64,000 nucleotides of DNA from Dickeya undicola (GTDB lineage: Bacteria > Pseudomonadota > Gammaproteobacteria > Enterobacterales > Enterobacteriaceae): NCBI RefSeq assembly GCF_000784735.1, contig NZ_JSYG01000032.1, forward strand, positions 186,001-250,000, in the 5' to 3' direction. A program made the translations under genes and the position numbers. The notes under the pieces are model-generated. The model had not been told where the DNA came from. It did not search any database and was given only the letters and a program-made list of their open reading frames with translations. Of this stretch, positions 38,381-49,189 are shown in pieces. The stretch's first letter is position 1; each line of letters opens with the position of its first letter.

Positions 38381-40228
38381 TCAGATAGACAGCTTTTTGA
38401 TGCGTTTGCCGCCGTACAGCAGGTTTACGATGGCACGAGTACCCACGATCGCAGTAAACATGGACGTCGCCACACCGATACCGGTCGTAATCGCAAATCC
38501 CTTAATCGAGCCAGTACCGATCGCATACAGAATAATGACTTTAATCAGCGTCGTGACGTTGGCATCGAAGATGGAGCTAAATGCGCCCCGGTAGCCTTCG
38601 TCAATCGCCTGCTGAATGCTACGTCCGTTGCTCAGCTCTTCTTTAATACGCTCATTAATCAGTACGTTGGCGTCCACGGCTACCGCGAGGGTCAACACGA
38701 TACCCGCGATACCCGGCATCGTCAGCGTAGCGCCCGGCAACAGTGACATAATGCCGACCACCAGCACCAGGTTCGACAACAGAGCGGAGGTCGCAATCAT
38801 GCCGAACTTCTTGTAGAAGAAGATCATGAACAGGATCGATACAGCCAGACCAGCCAGACAAGCCTCCAGCCCCTGGGTGATGTTCTGCATCCCGAGGGTT
38901 GGACCAATGGTACGTTCTTCTACGATCTGAATCGGTGCAATCAGCGCACCGGCACGCAGCAGCAGCGACAATTGACGAGCTTCATTCGGGTTGTCGATAC
39001 CAGTAATACGGAAGCTGTTGCCCAAAGGAGACTGGATAGTGGCAACGTTAATCACCTCTTCCTGTTTTTCCAGAATCGCACGACCGTTGGCATCCTTCTT
39101 ACCGCTGTCCTTATACTCCACAAACAGAGTCGCCATCGGCTTGCCGATATTGACCTTGGTGACGCTGGACATCATGTTACCACCGGCACTGTCCAGCGAG
39201 ATATTCACCTGCGGACGGTTGTATTCATCGCTACCGGAGGTAGAGTCGGTAATATGATCGCCGGTCAGAATCACACGTTTGTACAGCGCTATCGGCCCGC
39301 CGTCACGCATGTTCTTCACTTCGGTATCGCCCGGCACGCGGCCACTAGCGAGTGCAGCAGGATCAACATTGCTGTTGACCAGACGGAACTCCAGCGTAGC
39401 AGTCGCACCCAGAATTTCTTTGGCGCGCGCGGTATCCTGAATCCCCGGCAGTTCCACCACGATACGGTCAGCGCCTTGACGCTGCACCAGTGGTTCGGCT
39501 ACACCGAGCTGGTTGACGCGATTACGCAGGATGTTGATGTTCTGCTGCACCGCATATTCGCGGGCTTCGCGCAGACGAGCATCGCTCATGACCGCACGCA
39601 GCGTATCGCTGCCGCTGGCGTTGATCACCAGATCACGATGGCGGGTCGTCAGATAATTGACCGCATCATCACGCGATTGGCTGTCACGGAACAGAATGTC
39701 CACACCATAATTGTCTGACTTGCGAACAGAAGCATACTGGATGCCTTTCTCGCGCAGATCGCTGCGCAGGGAATCCATCGTCTGCTCTTGTAACTTGCCT
39801 AATGCGGTGTCCATATCCACCTCCATCAGGAAGTGCACGCCGCCACGCAGGTCAAGACCCAGTTTCATCGGTTCCGCCCCCAGCATTCTCAGCCAGGTTG
39901 GGGTAGCGGGTGCCAGGTTGAGCGCAACCACATATTTCTCGCCCAGCGCATTCACCAGAACTTCACGAGCATGAAGCTGTATGTCCGGCGTAGAGAAGCG
40001 CGCGAGAATAGCACCGTTTTCCAGCGCGATAGACTTGCTGGCGATATTTTGTTCTTTCAAAACATTCTGGATCTGGACCAGCGTAGATTCACTGGCGGCG
40101 GTTCCTCGCGCACCAGTGACCTGAATTGCCGGATCCTCACCATACAGGTTAGGAAGTGCGTAGAGCAGACCAACGACGATCGTCACGATCAGCATCAGGT
40201 ACTTCCACAGAGGATAGCGGTTTAACAC
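38381..40228 (-). CDS. secD: Protein translocase subunit SecD
   Basis: SecD, 615 residues as in E. coli, six membrane helices with a large periplasmic P1 domain. [15 protein letters not shown] is the conserved block after helix 1, and [20 protein letters not shown] in helix 4 holds the aspartate needed for proton movement. It sits between yajC and secF in the queA-tgt-yajC-secDF row. Confidence 0.97.
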   Translation of the reverse strand: MLNRYPLWKYLMLIVTIVVGLLYALPNLYGEDPAIQVTGARGTAASESTLVQIQNVLKEQNIASKSIALENGAILARFSTPDIQLHAREVLVNALGEKYVVALNLAPATPTWLRMLGAEPMKLGLDLRGGVHFLMEVDMDTALGKLQEQTMDSLRSDLREKGIQYASVRKSDNYGVDILFRDSQSRDDAVNYLTTRHRDLVINASGSDTLRAVMSDARLREAREYAVQQNINILRNRVNQLGVAEPLVQRQGADRIVVELPGIQDTARAKEILGATATLEFRLVNSNVDPAALASGRVPGDTEVKNMRDGGPIALYKRVILTGDHITDSTSGSDEYNRPQVNISLDSAGGNMMSSVTKVNIGKPMATLFVEYKDSGKKDANGRAILEKQEEVINVATIQSPLGNSFRITGIDNPNEARQLSLLLRAGALIAPIQIVEERTIGPTLGMQNITQGLEACLAGLAVSILFMIFFYKKFGMIATSALLSNLVLVVGIMSLLPGATLTMPGIAGIVLTLAVAVDANVLINERIKEELSNGRSIQQAIDEGYRGAFSSIFDANVTTLIKVIILYAIGTGSIKGFAITTGIGVATSMFTAIVGTRAIVNLLYGGKRIKKLSI

Positions 40229-40256
40229 GGTAGTTCCCTTCGGGAAAGTCGAAAAA

Positions 40257-40592
40257 TTACAGGGCCTTCATCGTACCCTTCGGCAGCACGGACGTCACGT
40301 AGTCACGCTTGATCACGACTTCGTTGGTATCGTTCAAGGCGATGGTGATAAATCCGTTATCAGCCACTTTAGTCACACGGCCCACCAGACCACCGTTGGT
40401 CAGCACTTCGTCACCTTTGCTGATCGAATCCATCAATTTTTTGTGTTCCTTGGCACGTTTTTGCTGAGGGCGCAGGATCATGAAGTAAAAAATCAGACCG
40501 AACACGGCCAGCATAATCACCAGAGAGTACGGGCTTCCCTGAGCAGGAGCACCTGCGGTTGCTGCCACTGCGTCAGAAATGAAAAAACTCAT
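40257..40592 (-). CDS. yajC: Sec translocon accessory subunit YajC
   Basis: A single-span inner-membrane protein of 111 residues that joins the SecDF complex. The membrane helix is at about residues 22-40 ([19 protein letters not shown]), followed by the conserved [17 protein letters not shown] and the cytosolic domain [17 protein letters not shown]. Ribosome site GAGGAC lies 8 bases upstream. The leader carries phased repeats (40609-40666). Confidence 0.96.
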   Translation of the reverse strand: MSFFISDAVAATAGAPAQGSPYSLVIMLAVFGLIFYFMILRPQQKRAKEHKKLMDSISKGDEVLTNGGLVGRVTKVADNGFITIALNDTNEVVIKRDYVTSVLPKGTMKAL

Positions 40593-40608
40593 TTAAATGT
40601 CCTCTTTA

Positions 40609-40666
40609 GTTATCAAAACAACAGTTATCAATACGAAAAGTTATCAAAACGCAAAATCATCAACAT
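40609..40666 (-). repeat. Phased 15-16-base repeats in the yajC leader
   Basis: GTTATCAAAAC (40609-40619), GTTATCAATAC (40624-40634), GTTATCAAAAC (40640-40650) and a weaker ATCATCAACAT (40656-40666) follow each other at steps of 15, 16 and 16 bases. On the coding strand this reads GTTTTGATAAC three times before the yajC ribosome site. Function unknown. Confidence 0.75.
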
Positions 40667-40705
40667 GAAAAGCGATCGGTAAACCTTCATGCCATGCAAA
40701 CATGC

Positions 40706-41869
<1,164 letters not shown>

Positions 41870-41965
41870 TTAGCCTCCAGCATCAGAAAACAGTCTGATG
41901 ACGTTATTGATATACCCACAGAACCTGGCCTGCGGTATGAAACATGAAAATGAATCGACGGCGGA

Positions 41966-43033
41966 TTATCCCACCTGCTCCTGTTCCGCCGATGGATTAC
42001 GGGTGATGAACATCGCATCTCCGTAACTGAAAAAGCGGTATTGCTCCGCGACTGCCTGCCGGTAGGCGGTCATGGTGTGGTGGTAACCAGCAAAGGCGGA
42101 AACCAGCATAATCAGCGTCGATTCCGGCAGATGGAAATTGGTTACCAGCGCATCCACCACCCGGTAGTGATAACCAGGATAGATAAAGATACGGGTATCG
42201 CCGAAAAATGGTGCGATAACCTCTCCAGTACTGGCCTGCGCCGCGCTCTCCAGCGAACGAACCGAGGTCGTGCCGACCGCAATAACGCGATTGCCGCGCG
42301 CCTTGCAGGCTAACACCGCATCCACCATCGCCTGTGGCACCTCGGCATACTCGGCGTGCATGATGTGATCTTCGATGGATTCCACCCGCACCGGCTGGAA
42401 TGTACCGGCACCAACATGCAGAGTAACGAAGGCCATTTCCACGCCTTTTTCCTTCAGCGCAGCCAGTAGCGGTTCATCGAAATGCAAACCGGCGGTCGGT
42501 GCCGCCACCGCGCCGGGGCGCTGGCTATATACCGTCTGGTACAATTCGCGGTCCGCCGCGTCATCCGGGCGGTCAATATAGGGTGGCAACGGCATGTGCC
42601 CGATGTCATTGAGAATGGTCAATACATCACGTGTATCGTCAAAGCGAATTTCGAACAACGCGTCATGACGTTCCAGCATGGTGGCTTTCACGCTCTCATC
42701 TTCGCCGAGCAGCAGTTCAGTGCCAGGTTTTGGTGCCTTGGATGCACGGACATGCGCCAGCACACGCTGGTCATCCAGCATTCTTTCCACCAGCACTTCC
42801 AGCTTGCCGCCGCTGGCCTTACGTCCGAACAGGCGCGCCGGAATCACCCGGGTATTGTTGAACACCAGCAGATCGCCCGGCTGTAATTTATCGAGCAGAT
42901 CGGTAAAGACGCCGTGCGCGAGCGCGCCTGTGGGGCCATCCAGCGACAACAGACGGCAACCGCTGCGTTTTGCCTGCGGATAACGGGCAATCAGAGACTC
43001 AGGCAATTCAAACGAAAAATCGGCAACACGCAT
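41966..43033 (-). CDS. queA: S-adenosylmethionine:tRNA ribosyltransferase-isomerase
   Basis: QueA transfers and rearranges the ribosyl part of SAM onto preQ1-34 of tRNA, making epoxyqueuosine. It has 355 residues. [19 protein letters not shown] is the family start; [15 protein letters not shown] and [12 protein letters not shown], with AEYAEVPQ, are conserved. An in-frame ATG two codons upstream (43039) is possible, but AAGTG spacing favours 43033. First gene of the queA-tgt-yajC-secDF transcript, divergent from acpH. Confidence 0.97.
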   Translation of the reverse strand: MRVADFSFELPESLIARYPQAKRSGCRLLSLDGPTGALAHGVFTDLLDKLQPGDLLVFNNTRVIPARLFGRKASGGKLEVLVERMLDDQRVLAHVRASKAPKPGTELLLGEDESVKATMLERHDALFEIRFDDTRDVLTILNDIGHMPLPPYIDRPDDAADRELYQTVYSQRPGAVAAPTAGLHFDEPLLAALKEKGVEMAFVTLHVGAGTFQPVRVESIEDHIMHAEYAEVPQAMVDAVLACKARGNRVIAVGTTSVRSLESAAQASTGEVIAPFFGDTRIFIYPGYHYRVVDALVTNFHLPESTLIMLVSAFAGYHHTMTAYRQAVAEQYRFFSYGDAMFITRNPSAEQEQVG

Positions 43034-43193
43034 GACCATTCACTTAATTTTCGACACAGTGGAACACAAGAAGCGGCCTAGTCTAGAGCCCGTCGGGACC
43101 GGCTGCAAGAAATAAGCGGGACAGCGCGTCGCCTTCCTCTATACTTGCCGCATTGATTACACCGCTTTACCTTTCAGGGACCGCACCGACGCC

Positions 43194-43799
43194 ATGAATT
43201 TTCTTGCACATCTGCATCTCGCCACGCTGGCCCAAAGCTCGCTGACCGGAAATCTGATGGCGGATTTCGTGCGCGGCAACCCCGACAACCTTTACTCACC
43301 CGATATCGTCGCCGGTATCCGTCTGCACCGTCGTGTCGACGTGTTGACCGACAGCCTGCCGGAAGTGCGTACCGCCTGCCGCCATTTCAGTACCGACTAT
43401 CGCCGGGTTGCGCCAATCACGCTGGATGTACTGTGGGATCACTTTCTGGCGCGCAGTTGGTCAACGCTGGAACCGGCGATACCGCTACCACGCTTCGTCG
43501 CTCATGCAGAGCAGCAGATCGCCCCCCATCTGGCTGATAGTCCGGAGCGCTTTCGCAACCTGAATCATTATCTGTGGCCGGAACGCTGGCTGGAACGTTA
43601 CGCCGAACTGCCGTTTATCGCCGACGTATTGCACCGCATGTCGGTACGTCGACCGAAGCTGGCAGCGCTTTCTGGATCATTCGGCGATATTGAGCGTCAC
43701 TACCATCAATTTGAAACATTATTCTGGCAGTTCTATCCTCGTATGATGCATATGGCAAAAACAGGTCAGCTTGATGGCCCGGCTGACGCCGCACAGTAA
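43194..43799 (+). CDS. acpH: Acyl carrier protein phosphodiesterase
   Basis: AcpH removes the 4'-phosphopantetheine group from acyl carrier protein. It has 201 residues (E. coli 193). The HD-type metal-binding residues are spread through [22 protein letters not shown] and [11 protein letters not shown]. It is divergent from queA, as in E. coli. Confidence 0.95.
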   Translation: MNFLAHLHLATLAQSSLTGNLMADFVRGNPDNLYSPDIVAGIRLHRRVDVLTDSLPEVRTACRHFSTDYRRVAPITLDVLWDHFLARSWSTLEPAIPLPRFVAHAEQQIAPHLADSPERFRNLNHYLWPERWLERYAELPFIADVLHRMSVRRPKLAALSGSFGDIERHYHQFETLFWQFYPRMMHMAKTGQLDGPADAAQ

Positions 43800-43857
43800 C
43801 GCGAGGAACAGCACGCAGGCTGTTCATTTGTCAGTGAAAAGAATTATCAATTGATTC

Positions 43858-43874
43858 GATAGACAAAAGCTATC
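43858..43874 (+). promoter_or_regulatory. OxyR-type site upstream of the peroxiredoxin
   Basis: GATAGACAAAAGCTATC contains ATAG, 7 bases, CTAT, the core element recognised by OxyR, 103 bases before the peroxiredoxin ATG. A second element at the expected 7-base distance is only weakly matched. A -10-like TATACT follows at 43919-43924 with a poor -35, as in activator-dependent promoters. Confidence 0.55.
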
Positions 43875-43976
43875 TTATTGATTGGTCGCTTTCGCTTTAT
43901 TCACCGGCAGGCTGTACCTATACTTACGGCGTTTATTACATTCACCTATCATTAACAGCTATTTACAGGAGTAATT

Positions 43977-44579
43977 ATGGTCCTGGTAACTCGTCCTGCC
44001 CCCGACTTCACTGCCGCTGCCGTACTGGGAAGTGGGGAAATCGTTGAGAATTTCAATCTGAAAAAGCACATCAACGGTAAACCGGCTGTGATCTTCTTCT
44101 GGCCGATGGACTTCACCTTTGTATGCCCTTCCGAGCTGATCGCGTTCGATCACCGCTACGAAGAGTTCAAGAAGCGTGGTGTTGAAGTGGTTGGTGTGTC
44201 TTTTGACTCTGAATTCGTGCACAACGCCTGGCGTAACACCCCAGTCGAAAACGGCGGTATCGGCGCAGTGAAATACGCGATGGTTGCTGATATCAAGCGT
44301 GAAATCCAGAAAGCTTACGGTATCGAACATCCGGAAGCCGGTGTAGCACTGCGCGGTTCTTTCCTGATCGACAAAAACGGCATCGTGCGTCACCAGGTGG
44401 TGAACGATCTGCCGCTGGGTCGTAACATCGATGAAATGGTGCGTATGGTTGACGCGCTGCAGTTCCACGAAGAGCACGGCGAAGTGTGCCCGGCTCAGTG
44501 GGAAAAAGGCAAAGCGGGTATGGGCGCGTCTCCGGACGGCGTTGCAAAATACCTGAAAGAAAACGCCAACAATCTGTAA
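43977..44579 (+). CDS. 2-Cys peroxiredoxin (AhpC/TSA family)
   Basis: A 200-residue thiol peroxidase of the typical 2-Cys class, cytosolic. The peroxidatic cysteine is Cys50 in DFTFVCPSE and the resolving cysteine is Cys171 in HGEVCPAQW. The loop VENGGIGAVK is a GG(L/V/I)G motif linked to sensitivity to over-oxidation, but the C-terminal YF helix of fully sensitive enzymes is absent (the end is AKYLKENANNL). Thioredoxin is the likely reductant. It stands alone, with an OxyR-type site upstream and its own terminator. Confidence 0.94.
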   Translation: MVLVTRPAPDFTAAAVLGSGEIVENFNLKKHINGKPAVIFFWPMDFTFVCPSELIAFDHRYEEFKKRGVEVVGVSFDSEFVHNAWRNTPVENGGIGAVKYAMVADIKREIQKAYGIEHPEAGVALRGSFLIDKNGIVRHQVVNDLPLGRNIDEMVRMVDALQFHEEHGEVCPAQWEKGKAGMGASPDGVAKYLKENANNL

Positions 44580-44603
44580 TCGGCACATCCGGTATCAGTC
44601 ATC

Positions 44604-44632
44604 AGCCAGCGGCTTCGTCCGCTGGCTTTTTT
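44604..44632 (+). terminator. Peroxiredoxin terminator
   Basis: AGCCAGCGG, loop CTTCGT, CCGCTGGCT (44619-44627) followed by a T-run; canonical intrinsic terminator 24 bases after the stop. Confidence 0.93.
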
Positions 44633-44672
44633 ATGCCCACCATCCGGCGGTGGGCCATGCAGGTCAATACGC

Positions 44673-46025
44673 TCAGCTACGGCGTCGACGAAGCGCGTAA
44701 CTCACCAGCAGCAGTGCAATCCACACCATACCGGCATACAGCGCAATGCGGGTATCCGGAAAGTAGCCAATCAGGCCAATGATAAACACCAGGAACACAA
44801 TGCCCACCATCGCGGTCGCCGCACCGCCCGGCAACGGAAATGCCAGTGCTTTGGCCTGCTCACGGCTCAGTTTGCGACGAAAGGCAATTTGTGAGCACAG
44901 AATCATGATCCACACCCAGACCGTAGCGAAGGTCGCCAGCGAAGCGATCACCAGAAATACCTTCTCCGGCATGATGTAGTTGAGGTACACCGCGACTAAT
45001 AGCGCCAGCACCATCACCACCACCGTAACCCAGGGCGTGCCGCGCCGTGATAGACGGCTGAACACCTGCGGCGCATGTCCCTGCTCCGCCATGCCGTGCA
45101 ACATACGGCCGACGCCGAACACGTCACTGTTGATAGCGGAGAGCGAAGCGGTAATCACCACGAAATTAAGGATACCGGCCGCCGCCGTGATACCCATGTG
45201 CTGGAAGGTCAGTACAAACGGGCTACCGCTGGTCCCTACCTGATTCCACGGATAAATCGACATGATCACGAACAGGGTGCCGACATAAAACACCAGAATA
45301 CGCCAGGGCACTGAGTTGATGGCACGCGGAATGGACTTATGCGGCTCTTTGGCTTCACCAGCGGTGATCCCGATAATCTCTACACCACCATAGGCAAACA
45401 TCACCATCTGCAATGACAGAATCATCCCCATTATGCCGTTGCTGAAGAAACCGCCATTGGTCCATAAATTGTGAATACCGGTTGGCTCGCCGCCGTTGCC
45501 GATCCCCCAGATGATGATACCGATCCCGGCCACGATCATCACCACAATGGTGGCGACCTTGAAGAACGACAGCCAGAACTCCAGTTCACCAAACACTTTA
45601 ACGTTCATCAGGTTGATGGCACCGATGATCAGCACCACGCTCAACACCCAGATCCAATGCGGCACCGCCGGAAACCAAACGCCCATGTAGATACCGAAGG
45701 CGGTAACGTCGGCAATCGCCACAATCAGCATTTCAAAACAGTAGGTCCAGCCAGTAATGTAACCAGCCAACGGGCCGAGGTAATCGCGAGCATAGCGGGA
45801 AAAAGAACTGGCTTGCGGGTTGCTGACGGACATCTCGCCCAGCGCGCGCATAATGATATAGGCAAACACACCGCCAATCAGATACGCCAGCAACACACTA
45901 GGGCCTGCCATCTGAATAGCACTGGCCGAACCATAAAACAGCCCGGTGCCGATGGCAGAGCCCAGCGCGATAAAACGAATATGCCGCGTACTTAAGCCGC
46001 GCTTGAGTCTGGATTGTTGTTCCAT
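44673..46025 (-). CDS. proY: Amino-acid permease ProY
   Basis: An APC-superfamily permease of 450 residues with 12 helices. The first-helix signature [20 protein letters not shown] and the following [22 protein letters not shown] closely match ProY, which in Salmonella was linked to proline uptake (cryptic in the wild type). It is next to brnQ, as in E. coli, but a terminator between them suggests separate transcription. Confidence 0.92.
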   Translation of the reverse strand: MEQQSRLKRGLSTRHIRFIALGSAIGTGLFYGSASAIQMAGPSVLLAYLIGGVFAYIIMRALGEMSVSNPQASSFSRYARDYLGPLAGYITGWTYCFEMLIVAIADVTAFGIYMGVWFPAVPHWIWVLSVVLIIGAINLMNVKVFGELEFWLSFFKVATIVVMIVAGIGIIIWGIGNGGEPTGIHNLWTNGGFFSNGIMGMILSLQMVMFAYGGVEIIGITAGEAKEPHKSIPRAINSVPWRILVFYVGTLFVIMSIYPWNQVGTSGSPFVLTFQHMGITAAAGILNFVVITASLSAINSDVFGVGRMLHGMAEQGHAPQVFSRLSRRGTPWVTVVVMVLALLVAVYLNYIMPEKVFLVIASLATFATVWVWIMILCSQIAFRRKLSREQAKALAFPLPGGAATAMVGIVFLVFIIGLIGYFPDTRIALYAGMVWIALLLVSYALRRRRS

Positions 46026-46054
46026 AAATAAGCAACCCTGTCTTTACAAACGAA

Positions 46055-46082
46055 AAAACCACAGGCAAATGCCTGTGGTGAA
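46055..46082 (-). terminator. brnQ terminator
   Basis: ACCACAGGCA/TGCCTGTGGT back-to-back with an AA loop (46059-46080), with six T residues after it on the minus strand, 21 bases after the brnQ stop. Confidence 0.9.
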
Positions 46083-46103
46083 AAAACATCCGTCAAACCG
46101 TAC

Positions 46104-47423
46104 TCAGGAATGTGCGGTGACTTCCTGACGACCGGTGATGCGGTCATAAATCGCTACCACCAGCAGAATGATCAATGACGGCGGTAGCCAGGCCAGCCCT
46201 TGCTCGCTCATCGGCAGGCTCTGCACCCACCCCGGCAGCAACGGCTGAAAAGCGGACGATTTAATGCCGTCAACCAGGCCGAACAGCAGACTGACCAGCA
46301 TCACCGGCGCGATGACATGAGTGCTGTTATTCCACCAGCGGAGCGTGAAGCTCAACAGCACCAGCACAATGCACGGCGGATAGATGGCGGTCAGCACCGG
46401 CACTGACAACTGAATCAGGTGACTCAGCCCCAGGTTGGACACCACCATCGAAAACAGCCCCAGCACAAATACCAGCGTGCGGTAGGACAACGGCAGATAC
46501 TGAGCAAAGAATTCGGCGCAGGCGCAGGTCAGACCTACTGCGGTCACCATACAGGCGATAAAAATCAGCAAGGCCAGGAAGCTACTACCCATATTACCGA
46601 AGGTGTACTGCACATAAGCGTGCAGGATCTCAGCACCATTCTGCGCGTTCGGCACCAGCGAACCGCTGAAAGAACCGAGGTGGAACAGGCTCAGGTAAAC
46701 CAGCGTCAGCCCCAAACCTGCGATCAACCCAGCCAGAATGGTGTAGCGAGTCAACAGCGCTGCATCATTGATGCCGCGTGAATGGGCAGCATTGACAATC
46801 ACAATGCCAAACACCAACGCACCCAGCGTGTCCATGGTCAGGTAGCCATTCACGAAACCACTGGAGAACGGCACCTGTTGGTAAGCTTCAGCGGTCGGTG
46901 CTGGTGAACCGGCAGGCCACAACAACGCGGCGATACCCAACACAGTCAGCGCGATGATTTTTACCGGAGCCAGAATATGTCCAACGGTATCCAGCAAACG
47001 GCCGGGATAGAGCGAAATCGCAATCACAATGGCGAAGTAAATCAGGCTGTAAATCAACAGCGGCGATGCGCCTTCACCCACCAATGGTGCGATGCCGACT
47101 TCGAACGATACCGTAGCGGTACGCGGCGTGGCGAACAGCGGCCCGACCGCCAGATAGCAAACCGTTGCCAACAGCACGCCAGCTTTTTTGCCAATCGGGT
47201 GGCTCAGCGAATCAATGCCACCACCCACGCGGGCCAGCGCAATGACCGTCAGCACCGGCAGGCCCACGGCCGTTATCAGGAAACCGAGCGCGGCGATCCA
47301 CACGTGTTCACCCGCCTGCTGACCGACCATCGGCGGGAAAATGATGTTTCCGGCGCCGACAAACAGGGCAAAAGTCATAAAGCCTAATGCCACGATATCT
47401 TTGGAAGTTAAACGATGACTCAT
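46104..47423 (-). CDS. brnQ: Branched-chain amino-acid:sodium symporter BrnQ
   Basis: BrnQ (LIV-II) is an inner-membrane sodium-coupled carrier for leucine, isoleucine and valine. It has 439 residues, as in E. coli, and 12 helices. The N-terminal [20 protein letters not shown] and internal [17 protein letters not shown] are diagnostic. The open frame continues to 47507, but the ATG at 47423 is the family start; the extra codons consist of the tandem repeats described at 47433-47478. No strong ribosome site is visible. Confidence 0.95.
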   Translation of the reverse strand: MSHRLTSKDIVALGFMTFALFVGAGNIIFPPMVGQQAGEHVWIAALGFLITAVGLPVLTVIALARVGGGIDSLSHPIGKKAGVLLATVCYLAVGPLFATPRTATVSFEVGIAPLVGEGASPLLIYSLIYFAIVIAISLYPGRLLDTVGHILAPVKIIALTVLGIAALLWPAGSPAPTAEAYQQVPFSSGFVNGYLTMDTLGALVFGIVIVNAAHSRGINDAALLTRYTILAGLIAGLGLTLVYLSLFHLGSFSGSLVPNAQNGAEILHAYVQYTFGNMGSSFLALLIFIACMVTAVGLTCACAEFFAQYLPLSYRTLVFVLGLFSMVVSNLGLSHLIQLSVPVLTAIYPPCIVLVLLSFTLRWWNNSTHVIAPVMLVSLLFGLVDGIKSSAFQPLLPGWVQSLPMSEQGLAWLPPSLIILLVVAIYDRITGRQEVTAHS

Positions 47424-47432
47424 ATGTATGTT

Positions 47433-47478
47433 GTTGTTGCCTGTAAAAGTGTTGTTGCCTGTAAAAAATGGTGTTGCC
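47433..47478 (-). repeat. 18-base tandem repeat in the brnQ leader
   Basis: GTTGTTGCCTGTAAAA occurs at 47433-47448 and again at 47451-47466 (period 18), with a partial third unit GTGTTGCC at 47471-47478. The coding strand reads TTTTACAGGCAACAAC twice directly before the brnQ start. Confidence 0.85.
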
Positions 47479-47787
47479 GGCAGAAACCGAGCGCTAAAGC
47501 GACGCACGCCAAAAGCGAGACGTCCGTGCGATGTGCAGGATTATGGATGTGAGGAATTATTGCACAGCGTTAATGGGGGCTAAGTAAAACGTTTATAGCG
47601 ATAAAAGGCAATACGCGATCGGTAAACCAGAACATTAATCTAATATTAAACACAAACCCAGCATCTCAAATTGTATTTTACCGAACAAACTATACATGAT
47701 TTGTGCATCAAAACAGTTTTCAGCGCGAAACATAAGCTCATAATTGCAACAGTGAGCAATGATTATCCATATTGAAAACTTATAGAA

Positions 47788-47818
47788 ATAAAAAACGCCG
47801 ATATTAAGCATCGGCGTT
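47788..47818 (-). terminator. Terminator of the MetE-like gene
   Basis: AACGCCGAT (47794-47802), loop ATTAAGC, ATCGGCGTT (47810-47818); on the minus strand followed by a T-run, 34 bases after the stop. Confidence 0.87.
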
Positions 47819-47851
47819 ATAAAAAAGTATATTGGCTTGCGGTAGATGTGC

Positions 47852-48958
47852 TTACCAGACGCGTTTGGCGATATCCACCACCAGCTTCAGTTTGTCCCAC
47901 TGCTGCGCTTCCGACAGCGTGTTGCCCTCTTCGGTAGAAGCAAAGCCACACTGCGGGCTTAAGCACAACTGGTCCAACGCAATATATTGCGTCGCTTCGG
48001 CAATGCGCTTCTGCACATCGTCCGCATTTTCCAGCGCCCCGGTCTTGGTGGTAATCAGGCCCAGTACCACTTTCTGGTGGCCCGGCTTGATGAAACGCAA
48101 CGGTTCGAACCCGCCCGCCCGTTCCGTATCATATTCGAGGAAAAATGCATCCACCTTCACGTCGCCAAACAGGGTTTCCGCCACCGGCTCATAGCCGCCT
48201 TCGGAAATCCAGGTAGAGCGGAAGTTACCGCGGCAAACATGCAGACCCACGACCAAATCGGCCGGCTTGCCTTCCAGTGCCTTGTTCAGCACCTGCGCAT
48301 AAGTACGACGCAGATAATCAGGATCATCACCACGCTCGCGGATCTGACGCTTCTGGTCTTCAGAGCACAGATACGCCCACACCGTATCGTCCAGTTGCAG
48401 ATAACGGCAGCCCGCGCCATAAAACGCATGGATAGCATCATGCCAGGTCTGCGCCAGATCGTCGAAGTAGTCGGCCAGATCCGGATAAACGGTACTGTCA
48501 ATGACACTACGGCCACCACGGAAATGCAGCACGCTCGGGCTGGGAATGGTCATTTTAGCAACGGCGTCACCGGCCACGCTTTTGAGGAAACGGAAATCGT
48601 CCAGCATCGGGTGTTGCGGATTAAAGCTGACCTTACCGGTCACTTTTACACCGCGGGCTTTGGTCTGCACGCCGTTAAACTGAATGCCCTGCTCCGCTTC
48701 ATAACGTTCTACGCCATTCAGGTTGTCAAAGAAGTCAAAGTGCCACCAGGCGCGACGAAACTCGCCGTCGGTCACCAGTTGCAGACCCGCGGCGCGCTGT
48801 AACTCCACCGCACGCTGAATTTCCTGATCTTCAACGTGGCGCAATGCGGCAGCATCAATCTCACCGGCCTGAAACTGCAAACGCGCCTGCTTGATGGCAG
48901 CCGGACGCAATAAACTGCCGACCACATCGGCACGGAACGGAGGAAGGGCTTGTGTCAT
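47852..48958 (-). CDS. MetE-like cobalamin-independent homocysteine methyltransferase family protein
   Basis: A 368-residue TIM-barrel protein related to the C-terminal catalytic half of MetE and to the B. subtilis YxjG/YxjH group. ADVVGSLLRP is the conserved start. Zinc-ligand-type residues are in GLHVCRGNFRSTW and LSPQCGFAS. DTVWAYLCSEDQKRQ holds the acidic segment. It lacks the MetE N-terminal folate-binding half, so the methyl donor may differ from methyltetrahydrofolate. AGGAG lies before the ATG at 48958. A MetJ-box-like array upstream (49090-49113) supports a role in methionine supply. It is not found here in E. coli. Confidence 0.85.
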   Translation of the reverse strand: MTQALPPFRADVVGSLLRPAAIKQARLQFQAGEIDAAALRHVEDQEIQRAVELQRAAGLQLVTDGEFRRAWWHFDFFDNLNGVERYEAEQGIQFNGVQTKARGVKVTGKVSFNPQHPMLDDFRFLKSVAGDAVAKMTIPSPSVLHFRGGRSVIDSTVYPDLADYFDDLAQTWHDAIHAFYGAGCRYLQLDDTVWAYLCSEDQKRQIRERGDDPDYLRRTYAQVLNKALEGKPADLVVGLHVCRGNFRSTWISEGGYEPVAETLFGDVKVDAFFLEYDTERAGGFEPLRFIKPGHQKVVLGLITTKTGALENADDVQKRIAEATQYIALDQLCLSPQCGFASTEEGNTLSEAQQWDKLKLVVDIAKRVW

Positions 48959-49089
48959 GTTTAGCTCCTGCACTTCTGACCCCAAATAGCCGATTTCAGG
49001 CGCTTGGATTCAGACAAGTCAATTTTTAGATGAATGAGTTTTCAGTAGAAATAGTTTTTAATAGAAATAATTTCGCCAATGAATTTTAT

Positions 49090-49113
49090 AGCCATCCAGA
49101 CGGCTAGAAGTAA
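49090..49113 (-). promoter_or_regulatory. MetJ-box-like array upstream of the MetE-like gene
   Basis: Three contiguous 8-mers, AGCCATCC, AGACGGCT and AGAAGTAA, match the met box AGACGTCT in 5, 7 and 5 of 8 positions. MetJ binds tandem 8-base boxes cooperatively. The array is about 130 bases upstream of the start codon. Confidence 0.45.
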
Positions 49114-49189
49114 AACTATCCTGTCACGCATTTTTCTCAACGACAATGGAGGAATTTTCACGACACATGAAATAAATTCATCTTCATCA

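Larger units (their letters stand above)
47424..47851. other. brnQ upstream region
   Basis: The region holds the tandem repeats of the brnQ leader, an AT-rich promoter-like block (47580-47770) and the terminator of the next gene (47788-47818). No coding potential. Lrp-type control would be expected for brnQ, but I cannot point to a site. Confidence 0.5.
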
